From assembly GCA_011800805.1 (NCBI GenBank), contig MPNW01000802.1, forward strand, positions 58,939 to 122,938: 64,000 nucleotides of DNA, in the 5' to 3' direction. Origin of the DNA: Hirudo medicinalis. Taxonomy: Eukaryota > Annelida > Clitellata > Hirudinida > Hirudinidae. The translations under genes and the position numbers were made by a program. Under the pieces are notes generated by a model. The model was not told where the DNA came from, searched no databases, and saw only the letters and a program-made list of their open reading frames with translations. Positions 60,801-64,000 of this stretch are shown here, piece after piece (the stretch's first letter is position 1; each line of letters opens with the position of its first letter).

Positions 60801-62946
60801 ATGCAGACAACAAACAGACTTCTCCTGCTGGAATTAATAATTCTTACATGTTACCTTTGTAATGTACAAACAATGGAGAATAGAGAAAACATTGCTTTTC
60901 AGAAGCCAGCCTACCAGAGTTCCACACTTTCGGGCGGTGATGCATCTAAATCAGTGGACGGAAGTTACACTCAAGTGGGGAGCGATTGTGCACACGGGGA
61001 TAGTGATCCAAACACTTTAAGTTGGTTGACAGTGGACTTGTTGGATGAATATTATGTATCGGAAGTCATATTAACGCCCAGGGATTCTCCAGGTTAAAAG
61101 CCTACATTTGACACAAATCGGGAGCTTGATGTACCATTGACATTATTTTATTTAGTTGGAACATTAGAAGCTAAGAGAATGGACTACGTATATATTGGAA
61201 TCTCAAATTCAAACATCAGTGGAAAGATTGAGTATCCAGTGTATCCACTGTGCAGACAATCCCCTTTTACGGCTGATCCAACTCAAAACATGTCAATTTC
61301 ATGCCATCCAAACACTCCACCTGGACGTTATGTTGTTGTTCAACAACCAACTACACAATATGGATATTTGACAATCTGTGAAATCCAAGTTTATGGAACC
61401 AAGTTGAATAAGACGAGCCAAGGTTGTTTGGAAGACAATGTAATTGCTTTACTATATTTTGATAACAATTAGACAACAACATTCAGCAGGTAATACCTGC
61501 CAAGGAAATTATTACGGATATAAATGTGACAAATATTGCAATTGTGACAAAGGAGTGAAATGTGATCAGCAAGGAATTTGTCCGAATGGTTGTGATGCCA
61601 ATTGGGAAGGAGAACATTGCGATATAAGTACGGCTATATGAAGGATTGTTTTTCATAAATCATCACATTTTCCTTAATTAAATTTTATTTCAGGAAAATA
61701 CAGCAGCCAAATAATCGGATGCTTTCAGTTGAATGAAACTTCAAGGCATGAATTCCCCCGAGCAGGAGCCAGTTCTTGTATAACAACTTGTTCTGGCTAC
61801 GGTTTTACATTTGCGACATACAAGGTAAATTTAATTTATAAAGTAAATTTAATTCTCATTATAATTTTTTTTTATTTGTTTTTATTTGACTGTGAAAGTC
61901 TCCAAATGAGTGCATATGCACAGACTCATTGAACTGGACAGTGCCGATTAGGTGTGGAGAATCTGAAAATAAAATTCAGAATGGTCACGAAGTAACTTTT
62001 TACTCAGGTTGTTGAACAATTTTGGGGATGCTGTGATAACCAAATAAATGCTCGATTACCATTTATTCGGTAGTTGTCAGAGCGCATCTATTGTTTTGAT
62101 CGCATTCACTTTTCTAAAATGTTTTATAGTATATACTAAATATATTTAAATATAAATTTATTTGTTTATCTGTATTGTTTCGCTATTCAACTAGAGTTTG
62201 ATTGTGAATGATTATTTTCAATTATAAAAAATATATTAAAAACTCTCCTTCAGTTTGTCCAAAAGGCTCTTACGGATACGACTGCACATTGAAATGCAAC
62301 TGCTCCAACAATGGAAGATGTTCCTCCACGGAAGGACGCTGTGGAGATGGTTGTCCAAAAGAATTCACTGGAGACTTTTGTGACATCAGAGGTGCATTTA
62401 TAACTAAAGTCATTAACATAACATTAACACAACATTAACATAACATGTAAAGTGCTTTATTAATTACAGTTTGCACAAAAAATAGCGACTGTAATGAAAA
62501 TGAGACTTGTGCTAAGGCTTCAAATGCAATGTCTTGTCAATGTAACGAGGGCTTCAGCAGGTCATCATCTTGGTCACCATGTCTGAGTTTAGCAAATCAG
62601 CCAAATAAAGGTTTGAATCTCAATTTCATATCTCATAATAGGTGTTTGTAATATGTGGCACACCTATTGTGTGGCATTGGCATCTATTAAGATAGATATG
62701 TGTGTATGCACACTAAGATAGATTATATGTATACATTTTAAGACAGATGTGTATGTATGCATTTTAAGACAGATATCAAGGATATTAAGATAGATGGATA
62801 AATATTACATTGTCTCCCTAGGATCAACAAACACAGGGGCAATAATTGGAGGAGTAATTGGATCTGCTGCAGGATTGATTATCATTCTTACTGCGGTAAT
62901 ACTGCTCTTTAAGTACAGAACTTTGGTTTGCCAAAGACGAAGTTAA
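60801..62946 (+). CDS. Single-pass membrane receptor: fucolectin-like (F5/8C-type) + EGF + WSC + EGF domains (446 aa, 8 exons)
   Basis: Exons: 60801-61092, 61156-61422, 61490-61627, 61694-61824, 61899-62007, 62254-62391, 62470-62610, 62822-62946; all phases agree (mostly phase 1, domain-shuffling type). Domains: signal peptide 1-24; fucolectin/tachylectin-4-like domain 28-180 (ENIAFQKPAYQSS, SVDGSYTQ, LTVDLLDEYYVSEVIL, GRYVVVQQ, YLTICEIQVYG); MEGF-like EGF 187-232; WSC-like domain 233-312 (GCFQLNETSRHEFPRA, SSCITTCSGYGF, CICTDSL); EGF 313-358; Cys-rich EGF/EB-like module 359-400; TM about 412-432; short basic tail ending VCQRRS. Such lectin and WSC modules bind glycans, so a surface glycan-recognition role is inferred. 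AATAAA follows at 63103. Confidence 0.88.
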
Positions 62947-63828
62947 CGAAGAACGTGAGGAAACAAAGTTTGAATGTTTCAAGTAGTACCACAACTTTGT
63001 AGTGTCTATTTTTAGTTGACATATTTACGGTAGTATCAAATTTATGACTTTGCATCACTTGTTCTTTGACATATTCATTGTTTAATTCGCCTTTCGAATG
63101 AAAATAAAATCTCAACCCATGAGAACTCAAAAAAAAAAATATATTACATTGATATTTGTAGCTAAATTGTAATTAGTATTTCGTATAGGTTAAGAGTCAT
63201 GATGACAGTTAGTTTAAAGGTTCGAGAAAATAATTTTCTGATTGTGTTATTGATCAGCAAGATGAGGATTTGTAAAAAGAGGGAAAGACAACCATTGAGC
63301 TGTGCGCAAAAGATTTTTTAAATGAAGTTACCATTAAAAAATTAGTTTTTCTGATGATAATATTCTAAGCTGCAATAAATTTAATTGTTGGCAAACATTA
63401 AATGCACCCATGTTTGCAACCAAGGATAGATTTTCATAAAACATTTTGAACAAATTAACATCTGGTCATTTAAGTTATTATTTATTATTAAAGTTTAAAC
63501 CATAAAAAATGTTTAAAATTATTTAACGAATATAAACTGTGAGCTTAGATTCGAAATTATTTTTTGTGACATTAAAAAAACAACAACACTCTAATTAAAA
63601 TTTTAATCTATTTAAAATAATAAATATATTATATTATTGAGATTTTATAAAACTATGTCAGTACTTTAGAAGTAATAAGTCAATTCAAAATTTATTTGGC
63701 GTTCTCCATTTTTCCATAAAATGAAAATTGAGAAAACAATTAAGATTGCTCTCGCAAGCAAGTATTCCCTACCTTAAAGCAATTCAACAAGATCAATCAC
63801 TCTACCAGTCAAGTGAGCATTGATAAAA
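62947..63828. other. 3' flank of the receptor gene
   Basis: AT-rich, no further exon seen on either strand. Confidence 0.6.
63103..63108 (+). terminator. Candidate poly(A) signal of the receptor gene
   Basis: AATAAA about 157 bp after the stop codon, followed 20 bp later by an A-run in genomic sequence. Confidence 0.55.
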
Positions 63829-63831
63829 CAC

Positions 63832-63868
<37 letters not shown>

Positions 63869-63947
63869 GTCATCATCATCATCATCATCATCATCATCAC
63901 CACCGTCATCGTTATTATCGTTATCATCGTTATCATCGATAAATTAC
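63829..63947. repeat. (CAT)n microsatellite
   Basis: About 25 CAT units, then CATCGTTATCATCGTTATCA-type variants. Confidence 0.97.
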
Positions 63948-64000
63948 TAAGAAATCGTGCTTGACCTTTTCGATCCCCAATAATGGAATAATAATAACAA

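Noticed and set aside
63829..63947. Regular repeat suggestive of a CRISPR-like array
   Set aside because: It is a plain CAT microsatellite without unique spacers, in a eukaryotic genome.

Overview
This is a nuclear genome window from an invertebrate animal. It is AT-rich and dense in trinucleotide microsatellites, with spliced genes using GT-AG introns, tRNA-derived SINE-like repeats and fragments of non-LTR retrotransposons. Gene content (calmodulin-regulated plasma-membrane Ca2+ pump, lysosomal alpha-galactosidase, arrestin-domain protein, fucolectin/EGF/WSC membrane receptor) fits a lophotrochozoan such as an annelid or mollusc. A leech is my guess, but nothing here proves it.

Layout. 1-4 kb is non-genic; it holds a broken R2-like retrotransposon fragment (minus strand), a perfect (GTA)61 array and a 20-bp minisatellite. 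4.1-10.9 kb (+) is a five-exon arrestin-fold gene ending in a two-helix membrane hairpin. 12.4-14.6 kb (-) is a seven-exon alpha-galactosidase/alpha-N-acetylgalactosaminidase gene, convergent with the arrestin gene. 18.0-46.4 kb (-) is a plasma-membrane Ca2+-ATPase gene of 21 exons plus a second terminal exon; its introns are full of simple repeats. 46.4-58.0 kb is a gene-poor intergenic stretch. 58.0-58.8 kb (+) is a pseudogene of a fucolectin-like receptor, split by a SINE-like insertion. 60.8-62.9 kb (+) is its intact paralogue.

For all four intact gene models I checked intron phases exon by exon. Summed exon lengths give uninterrupted reading frames of 389 aa (arrestin), 403 aa (alpha-Gal), 1155 or 1157 aa (PMCA) and 446 aa (receptor). 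Untranslated regions and promoters were not identified, apart from two candidate poly(A) signals.

Most notable: (1) the PMCA gene has two alternative last exons joining exactly where vertebrate PMCA 'splice site C' lies in the calmodulin-binding helix; one looks a-like with an RRQAT site, the other b-like with a C-terminal SSV PDZ-type ligand. (2) The arrestin gene has a half-size C-domain replaced by a CD225/dispanin-like hairpin. (3) The alpha-Gal carries an unusual Asp/Cys pair at the two residues that set substrate choice in the human enzymes. (4) The receptor pair shows a SINE-like insertion into a coding exon. The four genes are not an obvious functional cluster; there is no operon-like logic here.
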